A stretch of DNA of 64,000 nt, from positions 124,001-188,000 of the forward strand of contig JBAMDO010000001.1 of the NCBI GenBank assembly GCA_037074765.1. The letters run 5' to 3'. The translations under genes were made by a program, and so were the position numbers. Below, piece after piece: positions 52,235-64,000 of the stretch (positions within the stretch are counted from its first letter, which is position 1; each line of letters begins with the position of its first letter). The DNA comes from Mansonella perstans. Taxonomy: Eukaryota; Nematoda; Chromadorea; Rhabditida; Onchocercidae. The notes beneath the pieces are model-generated. The model searched no databases. It saw only the letters and a program-made list of their open reading frames with translations, and had not been told where the DNA came from.

Positions 52235-53195
52235 TTAAAAATGAAAAGATCGAAAAAAAGCGATAATTTGTATAATTATGATTTCGGTTAATAATTCCTT
52301 CACATGAGTTAAAGAACTCGGGCCACCGTCAACAATAGTCGGTCCGATCTTTGAAACAAAGTTAACATTATTAAATCTTTTATCTATTTTAACGCTTTTT
52401 CGCGGAAAATAAGCAAACGATCTGTATAATTATATACATCACAGGGACCAATAAATAGTATGTAAAATAAAAGTAACTGAAACATTTATCATTTTAATCG
52501 CTACACTTACTAAAATTTATTTCTGATCCAAAATATTGCACCAAGTGTTCATGATAATTGCTAAAATATTTATAATATTAAGTACTGAAAATAATGATAA
52601 AATCGATGATTTAAATTTCACGAAAACTTTCGACATCTCGATTGAATTACTTCGATTATAATAATTGATTAGTCCGTAGAAATCTGATAATAACGGCTTA
52701 CAAGATGTACTTCAAGCAATCTGATGAGAAATTCAGGATCCTGAAATGCAGTTAACACTATTAAATCCTTCAAACTTTTTGAAAATCTTGCGATTTTATT
52801 GTAGAGAAAAATATGATGTGACCTGCAGAATTATGAATATCACAGGGATCAATAAACAGTATGAAAGATAAAAGTAACTAAAACATTTGTCATTCTAATC
52901 ACTATATCTACTAAAATTTATTTTTGTGATCAAAAATATTGCACTAAGTGATAAATAATGATAAATTTGAAGATTCAATCCTGCGGAAATTTTCAATATC
53001 CCGTATGAATTACTTCCGTTATAGTAAAAAAAAAAACTGATAATAACTACTTACTGCAAACAGTTCATCAAAACGCTCTTTTACTGGGGGACGCCCATTT
53101 GGATTTAAAACTTGCAGTTCCTGCCAAGAATGAATACGACCAGTAGAGCTTGCAAGAATAATAAACGTCACAAACACGCAAGCACTAAAGCGGCT
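52235..53195 (-). CDS. Small putative secreted protein with repeat-derived introns (5' exon missing)
   Basis: Three minus-strand exons fit in phase. 53195-53049 follows TTTATTTCAG and encodes a hydrophobic leader, RFSACVFVTFIILASSTG, then RIHSWQELQVLNPNGRPPVK and ERFDELFA before GTAAGT. 52737-52699 (TTTCAG..GTAAGC) encodes DPEFLIRLLEVHL. The third begins at 52349 after TTTCAAAG with IGPTIVDGGPSSLTHVKELL and stays open to a TAA at 52235. Its weak acceptor is the least secure. The initiator ATG must lie in a further exon upstream of 53195 that I could not identify. The two introns (53048-52738 and 52698-52350) are diverged copies of each other. I recognise no family. The leader and the length of about 100 residues suggest a small secreted protein. 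Confidence 0.4.
52350..53048 (-). repeat. Two tandem intron-like repeat copies
   Basis: Copy A (about 52350-52698) and copy B (about 52738-53048) share blocks in the same order: GTTAACA(T/C)TATTAAATC(T/C)T, ATCACAGGGA(C/T)CAATAAA(T/C)AGTATG, AAAAGTAACT(G)AAACATTT and ACTAAAATTTATTT..GATC. They also share AATATTGCAC(C/T)AAGTG and CTGATAATAAC..CTTAC. The period is about 390 bases. Each copy runs from a 5' to a 3' splice site of the small minus-strand gene. Confidence 0.7.
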
Positions 53196-54071
53196 GAAAT
53201 AAAAAATTGCATTTTTTTAATACAGTCATCGAGATTCTAAATTTATCTATTATAATAGTTAAGGATAATGATTATCGACTAAAACTCACAATATTATATA
53301 GTGCTGATTATGTAAGTTCCTGTTGGTTGTGTCTTAGGATTGTTTTTGTAATTAATCGGATTATATTTTTTTGAATATTCACATTCTGTAATTGATCGAA
53401 GCGATTAATTTCATCTGCAGTAGACTTATCATTTCTACCCTGTAGAATACTGCCAGAGAGGATTTCATCTGCAATAGACTTATCATTTCTGTTTGTAGAA
53501 TATTGATAGAGAGGATTTCATCTGCAGTAAACTTATCATTTCTACCCTGTAGAATACTGCCAGAGAGGATTTCATCTGCAATAGACTTATCATTTCTGCT
53601 TGTAGAACATTGACAGAGAGGATTTCATCTGCAGTAAACTTGTCATTTTTATCCTGTACAATATTGACAGAGAGGATTTTATCAGTAGTAACTTATCATT
53701 TCTATGTATAGAATATTGACAGATAGGATTTCATCTGTAGTAAACTTATCATTTCTATCCTGTAGAATACTGGCAAGGAGGATTTCATCTGCAACAGACT
53801 TATCATTTCTGCTTGTAGAATATTGACAGAGAGGATTTCATCTGCAGTAGACTTATCATTTCTATCGAAGAAACGCTGACAATCTGTGGGCCAATCGCAG
53901 TCTTATACAGAAGTCTTTCGTTCTTTTTTTGCTACATTTGTTATGATATAGATGTGGATTATCAAAATTATTGAAATATTCTTTAACAAAAAGATCAGAA
54001 CTGGAACAGATCAATAATTTATTGAACAAAATGATCAATAAGCGCATTTGATAGGATAAATGCAATCGTAT
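53196..54071. other. Intergenic with minisatellite, 3' of PPEF
   Basis: Contains the 52-54-base minisatellite at 53408-53870. Just outside it, GTGAGT at about 53288 could be the donor of the missing first exon of the 53195 gene, but no ATG lies in a usable frame before it. Confidence 0.45.
53408..53870. repeat. 52-54-base minisatellite, about nine copies
   Basis: Units begin GATTTCATCTGCAGTAGACT and continue TATCATTTCT, then a variable part and TAGAATATTGACAGAGAG. Many neighbours alternate between a CCTGTAGAATACTGCC form (54 bases) and a GCTTGTAGAATATTGAC form (53 bases), implying that dimers were the duplicated unit. It lies about 200 bases beyond the PPEF stop codon. Confidence 0.9.
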
Positions 54072-57000
54072 TTATATAGTTCCTTGATCAACAAGACGGA
54101 ATGCTTCTAAGAATTCGTTCAAATCAATGTAACCATCCTTATTGAAATCAATACTTTCCGCTATTTGATCCAAATGAGGTATTTCTAATGGACGCGAATA
54201 TTGCCCCAAAATTTTGCATCCATCGATGAATTCATCCACAGATACAACGCCTGAATTATCCTGAAAAGTTCCAATTATTTGCATATTAAATGGAATACTG
54301 AAATTGATCTAACATTTTAAAAGTATTTGTATATTATTCTATATGATTAAAGAAATATAATAGTAGTTTTACCTTATCCATGAAGCGAAACAGTGCTTCG
54401 AGAGTATTTCTGTGTCTATATAACGAATCTACCACATGTGGTTTATTCTGAAACTTTCTAATTAACCTTTTTTAAATTATCAACAGGCTCGAATGTTATG
54501 AAATATTAATATTTCTCTTCTTAATATTTAAAAGATTTATCTTTACATATTTATTGCTTCCTATCAGTTATTGTACATTTTTTGATCACCATGCAATTGA
54601 AATAAAACTGTTTGTTTTTTTCAAATAATTTTCAAAATCTCGAAGTATTGGAATTCAAAACAAAAATTTTTCACCTGCGCAGCTTTTTTATTACCGCTTA
54701 AAATTGGTGTATCTGGTAGAATTTGCTTGTATAGTACATTTTTGCGATTATCAGTTACGGTAACAAGTCGTGGAGCTAATGTATACCATGGCAGATTTAG
54801 ACCAGAAATCTCCTCAACACATTTGCACCATTTATGGATTGAAATTCTTCCTTAAATTTTTAAAATTTTAAAGTATTTATGAATTGATTCTATCAATGTG
54901 AGGAATGGTTCGATTAAAAAAAGTTTTTATTGTTCAATCAACGTGAATGCGAATGTTCATTACACTGAATATCGTAATTTTGCAATGACTTCACATAAAA
55001 ATCGAAAGCCTAGTCCGTTTTAAACTGATCAGATCGCTCTCCTTTTTTTCATTCATCCTAAGTTATGCAAATTAGTGTCAAATGGAAGTGTACCAGTATT
55101 TGATGGATCCATAAGTTTATATTCACTCTGTAATTGATCATTAAATGCATCCAATTGTGATCGCAAATTCTGTATGGCTGATTGTTCTACAGAATCAACC
55201 CTAAATTTACAGATTTTCTTTCTTTATTTTCTCTGTATCATCACATTGAATAAAAATAAAATCAATTTTTGATAAAAATAATCGAACTCCTTTGTTTTGT
55301 GCTAGCCAAAAAAATGAAGTATTTTCAATTTTTATTGAAATAAATAAATTAAAACCTTTTTCTTGTGCTAATTGCTTGTAGATGTGCTTTGGTAGCTTGA
55401 TACTGTACAAAATGCAGTTCATGATCAGAGCCAAGAAGTTTCACGTATGCGCCTCGATTACTGCCGTACTCATAGTAATTTGATGCCGAAAATATGGTCA
55501 ATACTTTATCATAGTGCGTCAACTCATATCCTTCATATTTGCATTCATGTGATCGAACAATCATATCCAATTGATACCTTTTTGATTTAATTTTCATTAT
55601 TAAACAAATAGCGGTCAATTGCGTAAATAGACAAAAGAATGAAATGTGAAATTTTTTACGTTTTTGTCCACTTTTCATAGTGTCCTCACTTTATTTAATT
55701 CCAACTTATCCAAGTTTAGAAGTTTTCAGACTTAAATCACTTCACAAAAAGTTCCCAATAAAATTTCAATAAATCATAAAATAACTTTATAAAAATTGGA
55801 ATCCTTCACAAAAATATGAATAAGCCAACAAATAATTTATTACTACATTAAAATATGGTCTACTGAAATTTTAAAGGATTCCAGTATTCTCTATTCTCTG
55901 ATTATGATAATTACATGGTAATTTTTCTTCATTTATATTTTCTCAAAATGAAATTCTACTTACTTCTCAAGAAATTTCTGAGTAATATCGGGACCGAAAT
56001 TTGCTCCACCACCGCGAAACATGTTTGGCACGCAACCATTTCGATCTTTTGGATCACTCCATAATACATCCAGAATTAATCTCCATTCTTCAGCATCAAA
56101 TTTCTGCCTTCTCGTGCCATCAAAGCAAATTGGTGGCCTGAGCACTGATGCATACTATAAGTAAGAAAACAAACAAAAGAAGAAAAAAGAAAATGTCAAA
56201 TTTAATTTCGCCGATTAAAAAATTTAAAAAAAAAAATTGAAGCAGAAAAAAAATGAAAGGTATGTTAAGTTAGTTTTCTTTCTATCTTTGACCGATTACA
56301 GCTAAGTTTTACTTCCTTTGACCGGTCACCAGCTATTAATATTTCCTTTCTTCCATCGATCACACTTCTATAGATTATCCACCATTTTTGCTTACTTTGA
56401 ACTTTAATGAAAATATGCTGACTTACTCGATATCTTGGCAATTTTTTAAGTTCATCCAAGTTTGTTGTATCCGAAATGCCACCATGTGTTACAAATATTT
56501 TATTATCAATAATTGTCGCAAGTGGTAACCATGCAAAGACATCTTTCAATAATTTGAGCAATACATTTGCCGATTTCTAAAATCTCTTTGCAATTTTTGC
56601 ATTTTAAGAAAAAAAAACTTGTCAGATTAATGAGTGGCTAAATTAATTAGCATTTGTCATCACATGATATTTTAATAATTACTGGAAAATAATATATTAA
56701 CTGCAAAACTTATTGTAAGGAAAGAAAGAAATAAAAAATTGAAAATATTTTTCTAAACACTGTTTTTAAACTAAAAGTTTTATTCAATAAAAGTTATGTC
56801 GATATTTGTTAAAATGTCATACCTTATATTTTGTCATTAATTCTTTCACAAAGCCATAGCGTAAATTAATGATATGATCTTCATGATTACCACGATTCAA
56901 TGTTATTGATGACGGATTCAAGATTACAAATGCGCAAAGTACTGTGAATACTTCTATTGACTGACTACCACGATCAACAAAATCACCATTGAAAATGTAC

Positions 57001-60000
57001 GGGTTATTGGTTGACGGATAGCCGTTCTAAGTATTCCGGATTTAATTTCTATTTATTACAAATCTGGTTCTTTTGGTATAAGTACTTCTCTTTGACTGTT
57101 TATTTTTTATCGCATAAAAAAGTTCAGTTCAACCTTAATTTCAAAGAGTTACTGAAAGATTTCTGCTATCACTATTATTACTTTTATCATCGATGCCATC
57201 TAAATTTGCCTTTGTCACTACTGCTGCTTATTATTATTATTGTCATAATTGTTATTTTTAGTGTTATTGCATTACTATCAATGCTCTCCTTAATGCGATA
57301 ACTTATTAATGTTGTTATGAGAAGAATGCACCTTGTAAAGAATAATGGATAGATCATCGAATTTTCCATGTAAATCTCCGCAAACGGTAATTTGTTTTGA
57401 ATGCGATGTTGACATTTCAACAACTGTCGGGAGAGTTTTAAATATCCGCAGAGCTTCATGTAATATCAATAATATGTAATTGATATGCATTATCTATAAA
57501 GTGACAATGATGATTTCCTTAATTGTAGTTATGAATTGGCACGAATCTTAAAGCTATTTGCATTAGATATTTGGATTAGAATTTATTGACTAGAAATTAA
57601 TTGAAAAATTATAATTAAAAATAAAAAAACCAAATAAAAATAAACTTCGGAAATTTTTTCTGATTTAAAAATTACATCTCGCCTTTTTTCTCCATTTTCA
57701 GTTCGCTGCGAACATTTGAAAGCTAACATTTGTGTACTTAATTTGTAAAATGTATTTGTGTGTCTCATAAGTTTGAAATCGTTTGAAATAGATTTCTTAT
57801 TTAATTTTAAGTTCTTATTTACTTCTTGTGTTAAAAAATTAAACTTTTATCAGTGAATTTTTCCAAAAAAGGGCAAAGCAAAAGTAAGTTTGATAATTTG
57901 CTCAAAGTTTCCCACTTTATTGTTTTTGAAGGCGTCCATCATTTGATCAATGTGAATTTTTTTGAGCGGCAATGAAATATTAGGTCCCTTGTAGCTTTTT
58001 TCTATCGTCACCGATCCTGACTCGATCATTTCAAGCAGTTTCTTCTCATCAGCTGATTCATTTCCTATCATTTGTCTTGTTAATGCAATGAAAAAAATTT
58101 TCAGCTATCAAACACTAATAAAATTAGCACAAATAAAATTAAGGAAAATTTAAAATTAAATTTAACTTCATTATTGAATTTCCTGGTTTTCACTAACTTT
58201 CATGCATTTAACAAAAGTTTCATCTTTTCCCATACAATAAATTGTCATTTAATTTGAAAAAATGGAATAAAGTAATGAAATTAAAATAAAAGCGAAATCA
58301 GCATGAAAGCTTATAAATTTTTATAAGATTTTTTTTTTAATTTTATATATTAAAGCTTAAAATTTCAAACTATGAAAATTATTAGTTGAAATTCCGCTTT
58401 AAATGATATTAATTAAAAGCATTATTCTCATCTCTCTGCCCTTTTCAACTCGCTTCATATCAAATCTGAAAATGATGACCTTGTATTAGCGAGACAGAAC
58501 GATGTAAAATATTCTTCGTTTCGCTCAGTATATCGATTATTTCACTGAAAAAGTTGTACAACTGCAACAAATTGATTTCTTATTTTTAAGAAAATTTTAA
58601 AAAGGATTAAGTCACTTTTAATTGATCTTGTTCGCCGACATACTCCAACGCCCGAAATATACTCCACGTGACTCGGCGTCGTGCTTCTAAACGTGCCAAG
58701 CAACGTCTATACCATTTCTGGATTAGGATCGCAGCTCTTATTGCTGAAAAAAATTTTTTGTTCTCAAAGAATTAAATAAAAATTACAAAATGATTTTATA
58801 GTAAAGGCAGAATAAGTTTGTAATAGTGCTGTTGCTATTAGTTATGCAAAAAATACAAACTGAAATTGTTTATTAATTGTTTAATGATTACTTCAATTAA
58901 TTTATGTCTTTTATTGGTCGATCTTCAGTTAAAATTTAAAAAATTTTCCAAGTCAATGAATGTTTGTTGCATATTTTCATCTCCGTCTTTTTTTAAAATT
59001 GTTTTTGATTTGTTTGAAAGTTTTCGAAATAAATTTTCCCAATTCACATATCAATAAAATAGGAAACGTGCTTACTGGGCATAACGAAGAAAAAATATGC
59101 TTGCATATGATGTCTGGTGATCCTTGTTAATGAGAGGCTTAATTAATTTTCCAGGCTAATCATGATATTCTGATTGATGGAAAGATTGCACTCGTAGTTA
59201 ATTTAGATAAAGCCAATTAAAACTTCGTTAAATAAAATGCTATTTTTATAATCGGTAGGTCGCAAAGATATTTTTATGTTGAATGCAATCGAAATTCACA
59301 ATTATAACTATAAATAGTCGAATGAAAAAAATGGCTTAAAAAAATTGTCATCCACATTTCGTCAATGACAGTTTTTTTAGTCTCTGAAATTTCTTTTGCT
59401 TTTTTGAAAACTTAAAGAATATATTTCAAAGAAGATAATAATCCAAATAGCTATGCCAACAGTTTCAATTGAAATACTTTTGCAATTTTTTTCCGGAAAC
59501 ATTTATCCATTTCATATCTTTCCGGATGACGCAATTCGATATTTTCATGGAAGTTTTCTTTTCCAACCTTCTTAATCAATAGATTGTATGTAGCAGTGGT
59601 GAAAAAATATTTCATGGTTAGGAAAAAATTGTCTATTTTAAATTTCTATTTTGTCATTTAATTATTCATTCCGAAAAAGAATCTAAAATTAAGTTGAAAA
59701 CTTAAATCTTTATATCAATCCTATCAGTAATTTTAATAATTTAAAATTTTTTGACAACTAAAAAGTAATTTAACTCTACATTTAGATTCTCTTTTTTTAA
59801 AATTACAAGTTTCGGCAACATTTTAAACTTTCATTATAAATCTTTGAATTTCGATATGATTTCAGTTCTAATTAAAAATTTCACCTTATCAATTTTTCAC
59901 TTATAATTTTTTTCTTTAAAGTCTTTTTTAAAGCGTTTACATAAAAATGATGTTGCACTAAGATAAAAATAGCAGGAGAAGTAGAATTTAAAGAAAAAAC

Positions 60001-60431
60001 TCAAATATTGAAATCATTAAAGCATTTCGATTATTAAGTGAAGAATAATAACTTGGAATTTTTTTTGAAAAATTATGTAAAGAAAAATAAATATCCATAT
60101 GTGACGTGTACTATCATCAAATCAAATATCTATTTTATTGATTAGATTTTATTGAATTTTATTGATTTAATGATTAGTACTAACCATACTAGAAAATTTA
60201 TTTCAAATTAAAGTTTTAAATTGCAATCCAAAATATTCCTAACTGGATTGATATCACACTATATAAAAAATTTTAACCGTTAGATTAACTGTAAATGCAA
60301 ATTGAATAATTTCTGCATTTTAAATTGAAATTAAACAGGCACTTAAAGAATTTGCTGAACTTACAAATTTCAGTTGATGGTGCGTACGATGATGAATTGG
60401 GCAGCTTTTGATGTGATGAACCACATCCCAT
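54072..60431 (-). CDS. pef-1 (PPEF): PPEF / rdgC-type serine/threonine phosphatase with EF-hands
   Basis: Calcium-linked PPP-family phosphatase, in animals associated with sensory neurons. Exons: 60431-60365, 58743-58616, 58561-58480, 58064-57916, 57493-57332, 57026-56823, 56576-56427, 56154-55964, 55577-55356, 55200-55094, 54850-54675, 54447-54373, 54260-54072. All are phase-consistent, giving 633 residues (human PPEF1 653). The N-terminus MGCGSSHQK is a myristoylation and probable palmitoylation site. An IQ motif follows ([20 protein letters not shown]). The catalytic core carries GDLHG (about 181), GDFVDRG (about 210), GNHED (about 241), VTHGGIS and VRSHE plus [12 protein letters not shown]. 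Two canonical EF-hand loops close the protein: [12 protein letters not shown], split by an intron, and [12 protein letters not shown]. Exon 3 ([14 protein letters not shown]) was recovered from splice phase. Exon 4 starts at 58064, after the AG of ATGATAG, rather than at the upstream AAG. Confidence 0.96.
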
Positions 60432-63400
60432 GACGTAAAAGATTTTGAGAAGTTTGCCAATTGAATAAATCAAAGAAGAAAATTATTTGATGGATTGTCT
60501 AAAGCATTTTTTAAATAATGAAGAAAATTTCATCTCCGCGAAGTCATTCAGTTAAAGATCGTTCATGCAAATAAATTTCGTAACGCTCTTGCACTCATAT
60601 AAAGATGACTAAAATCTGTTAAGTAATTGAAAAGGAGTTTATAGTGGACATTTAGTTATAATCAATTACTTTGCATATTTTTTCTCATCATTACCACCAT
60701 CATCGTCATCATCATTGCTATCATTAGTGATAGTAGCGAAAATGACAATAATCTAATTAAACAAATGATACATTTATCATTACTATTATTATTATAATGA
60801 TCACTATAAATAGTAACAGCAGTAATAATATAAGTTAGGTAAAGATACATTAATCATCATTGCCATCGTCATTACAATTAATATTAATACTATACTTAAC
60901 TTCAGAAACGTATCGTTTTCATTATAATTCTTAGATTATTTAATATAAAGGCAAACGACATTCACGATTATTATTATCATCATCATTATTATAGATTATT
61001 GTCACAATAGTGCTAGCACCAATAAGAATTGTACTTCTGTAAAACGAATTATTCTTCCTATCCAATTTGCCAGTAACTGTTAATAACAATAACAATGACG
61101 TTAAGAATAGCAACAATGATAAAGAATGGTAATAATGGAAGATGTTGATGATGACGGCAATGATAATTATAATGAAATTATCACATAGAAGAGAAAGTAA
61201 AAAAGAAGAGTGAAAGTTAAATAAATTTATGAGAGTTAAATGAGTAGTTGTTAGTTGTTGTTTGCGTTGGTATGTGTGTATGTTTGTAGGTATGTATTTG
61301 TCTGTGTATGTCTGTGTATGTCTGTGTATGCCAGGAAGTACTTAATGAAAGGGATAATGAATGAATGAATGAATGAATGAACGGATAATTGTAGAATATT
61401 TTGATGATTTGCTCCTATGGAGAAGGGAAAAGTTTTTTCATTTAACTTTTTAAGATTAAAAAATTTCCTTTTCTTCTTTATCTCTCTCTCCTTCCTTTCA
61501 ATCTTCTTTCTTTTTCTTCCTCTCAAACTATTTGACTTAAATCAACAACTGGCGTTTTCAAAAAAAGAGAATGTAAAATGAGATATTAATAATTTGGGGA
61601 ATAAAAGAAAGAAGCGAAAAGATAATTCTCTTATAAACAGCAAAATAGATAGTCAGTATTAACTTATATAACTTGAAGAAATAATGTCAGCTGTTAACAT
61701 TATTTTGTTGACGCTATAAAAGTTAAAAATAACCACGTGTTATGCAGGATGAATGCAGTTGACAATGAAAGTTCAAATTAATTAGTACTAAGTTTGTGAT
61801 TGTTTTTTCCTTTTCCTTTTGCAAATGACTGATAGCAAAGATAATGAATATAACGCCAGCATATCTTTCTTATCTATTCATGGCATCTTTAATTACAAAT
61901 ATGAATTAAATTATTTTCTGAAATCATGATCACAGTTTTTTACTCATTTGTGAATTGCACTCAACAATGATCAGCTCTGTTATCTTTTATAAATAGGAAA
62001 ATATATGTAATGATATTTAAAATTAATAAATGAAATGAATACGACAAGTTAGACTTGACATTACGGAACAATTGAGCAACTGTTACATTTATTAATGATT
62101 TCAAATGTCAAAAATTCTCAACTTCTTTTTCTTTAAAATAATTTCAAAGTTTGCATTTTGCTGAAAACGCCAATTTTGCCATCATTTTTGTGATCATTGG
62201 CTTTTGCAGTGACATGAAAACCTGAGGATTGTAATGAAACTAATTTACATCCCTGGCAAATGAATATTTCATATACAAACTTGCTTTTCAACAATCTAAC
62301 AAATGAGTTTTGTTGAGAAAAGTTCTTAAAAGATTATCTTAATCTTTTAAGATTATCCCAAATTACTTCAATTCTTTAGTAAATAGAAAAAATTACTTCT
62401 CTTACAATAAATAATTTACAAATTTCATCTCAAACAACTGCTTTTTTTGAAAAAGAAATCGAACTGGAAATTTTTAACAAATCACCGATCAACATTCGTT
62501 GGTGAAATGTGTAGAAAAGCATTTCATTTAAAATTATTAAATTATGTGGAAATTATAATATATTGTTAAAATTGCTGCAATTTTTATCACGATTAACACG
62601 ACATTGTTATCATCATTATCGCTATTATTATTGTGGTAATTGTCATTGTTAATCTCATCTTCATTGCTGTGAATAAAACGAAATTATCCGTCCTCAATTA
62701 ATGACAGCTGTCATGGTCACAAGTGACCATGCGAAATTAAATACATTTGCTGAAAGTGTCAACAAAAGGAATCATTTCGTCAATAATGCTCTCTCTTCAA
62801 CAACTTTCCATTCATCTATCTATCACTTTTCTCGCTGTGGTTATTTAGAATAAAAAGCTAATATTAATGTATAGATCACGTGGTTACGTTGATTAGTATA
62901 ATTCACGCAATCAAATTTAGTACATCTAATGGTCATCAGTATAAGAAATCAACTATATCCTTAACATTACCTTTGTCGCTCTATCTTTCTTTCGTCAATG
63001 TCATATTATTATTGCGTTTGAAAAAAGTAATAGTGTGATTTTTGAGAACACTCTTTTGAAAACTCTTTTTACTCTTTTAAGAACACTCTTTTCTGTCATC
63101 ATTAATAACACTTTACTTAAAAAAAAAACAGTGAAAAAACACGTTGAGAATACTAGCCGTGAAAAGAAGAAATGAAATAATGGAAGAGATAAAAGAAAGC
63201 AAGAAGGAAGTTTGATTTTGATCCAATCATTCTAATTATTTTCTTCGTAATAGCTTATTCTCATCTTCAAGTTGACTTCTTAAAGCAAATCATTAAATAT
63301 TTAAAAGAAAGTATCGTTTATTTAAGAATTATTTCTTCCATGAAATATTTTAATTATTTTTGATTCATAAAGAAATGAAACAATGCATTCAGTTTCACAT

Positions 63401-64000
63401 CCATAAGAATCCATTCATTCTTTCTATAGAAGAATTTCGAAGTTTTTCTCTTTTTCAATGATTTTAGTCAAAATATGATGTAGTAAAATAGATAACAGCT
63501 CATAAAAATAATAAATCGAAAAATTATTATATCTATTTCTTATTCTGTTTTAATTTCTTGCAAATTTTTCAAAAATATTTTTCCTGACCAACCAGAATGA
63601 TCATCGCTGTGATTACTACTTTATCTTCTAAATTGTTATTTCGTTTTCTTTTCACTATCTTTAGGACAACAATTGCCCATTGCTTATCATGATTATTGAT
63701 GTTCTTGAAGTATATCACATTTAAAAGAATTTCTATGCTGCAAAAGTTAACGTGAAAAAAGTCGGCATTACGTGAAACCTAATTCCTTCACGTTTCGTTC
63801 TTATAAATTCATTATAAGTAAGTGTTTGATCAAAATTAATGATAAAAAAATTGACTTTTGGTTGCCATTAGAATTAATTTGATGCTTCAACGAACAAAGT
63901 AGAAAACGAAAATGAAAGAAAGTCCTTGCAAAATATATTTTAAAATGTTTATGCAGCAACTTTAATGAAATCTTTGTAAAAAGTAAACGAAGGACAAATT
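60432..64000. other. Intergenic upstream of PPEF, microsatellite-rich
   Basis: No supported exon. Simple repeats include ATC/ATT triplets (60685-60890, 60965-60995, 62590-62670), TGTCTGTGTA units (61298-61330) and a GAAT run (61358-61382). The PPEF promoter and any 5' untranslated exon would lie just above 60431. Confidence 0.5.

Noticed and set aside
60662..60850. Minus-strand frame with Met/Thr/Ile runs
   Set aside because: Product of ATC/ATT triplet microsatellites; no splice context.

Overview
This is eukaryotic DNA, almost certainly from a nematode and most likely a filarial or other spirurid worm. It is strongly AT-rich. Genes are split into many small exons by short introns that mostly end in TTTCAG. 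Several coding exons begin at an acceptor-like TTTTAG/TTTCAG within a few bases of the ATG, as expected with spliced-leader trans-splicing. The encoded proteins are animal cell-biology proteins. I saw no prokaryotic gene, rRNA, tRNA or CRISPR array. The species cannot be fixed from the sequence alone. Gene models were built by hand from splice sites, phase bookkeeping and remembered family sequences.

Layout. (1) 661-12575 (+): WDR19/IFT144 (dyf-2), 35 exons. (2) 12841-13754 (-): TXNDC17, a thioredoxin-like protein, convergent with WDR19. (3) 14309-16969 (-): exons of an unrecognised membrane protein. (4) 17540-19554 (-): OSGEP/Kae1, with a small LYR-motif protein just upstream at 19931-20152, possibly one operon. 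(5) 21963-23705 (-): TMEM55/PIP4P phosphoinositide phosphatase. (6) 25088-31776 (-): hipr-1 (HIP1/HIP1R), 19 exons. (7) 33907-36160 (+): an unrecognised membrane protein with a Ser/Thr-rich tail. (8) 42466-43364 (+): a small secreted ten-cysteine protein I do not recognise. (9) 43844-45919 (-): TACO1/YebC. (10) 46213-47658 (-): a tiny secreted Pro/Gln-rich peptide. (11) 52235-53195 (-): a small secreted protein whose introns belong to a local repeat family. (12) 54072-60431 (-): PPEF/rdgC-type EF-hand protein phosphatase, 13 exons. The rest is AT-rich intergenic sequence with minisatellites and microsatellites.

The conserved genes do not form one pathway: ciliary transport, redox, tRNA t6A synthesis, phosphoinositide metabolism, endocytosis/actin, mitochondrial translation and calcium-linked signalling. 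This is normal for a nematode chromosome. The least explained part is 42-53.2 kb. Three small genes with secretion signals lie there among repeats that appear in both orientations. Three introns in the window, in WDR19, TXNDC17 and TACO1, appear to use GC instead of GT as donor.
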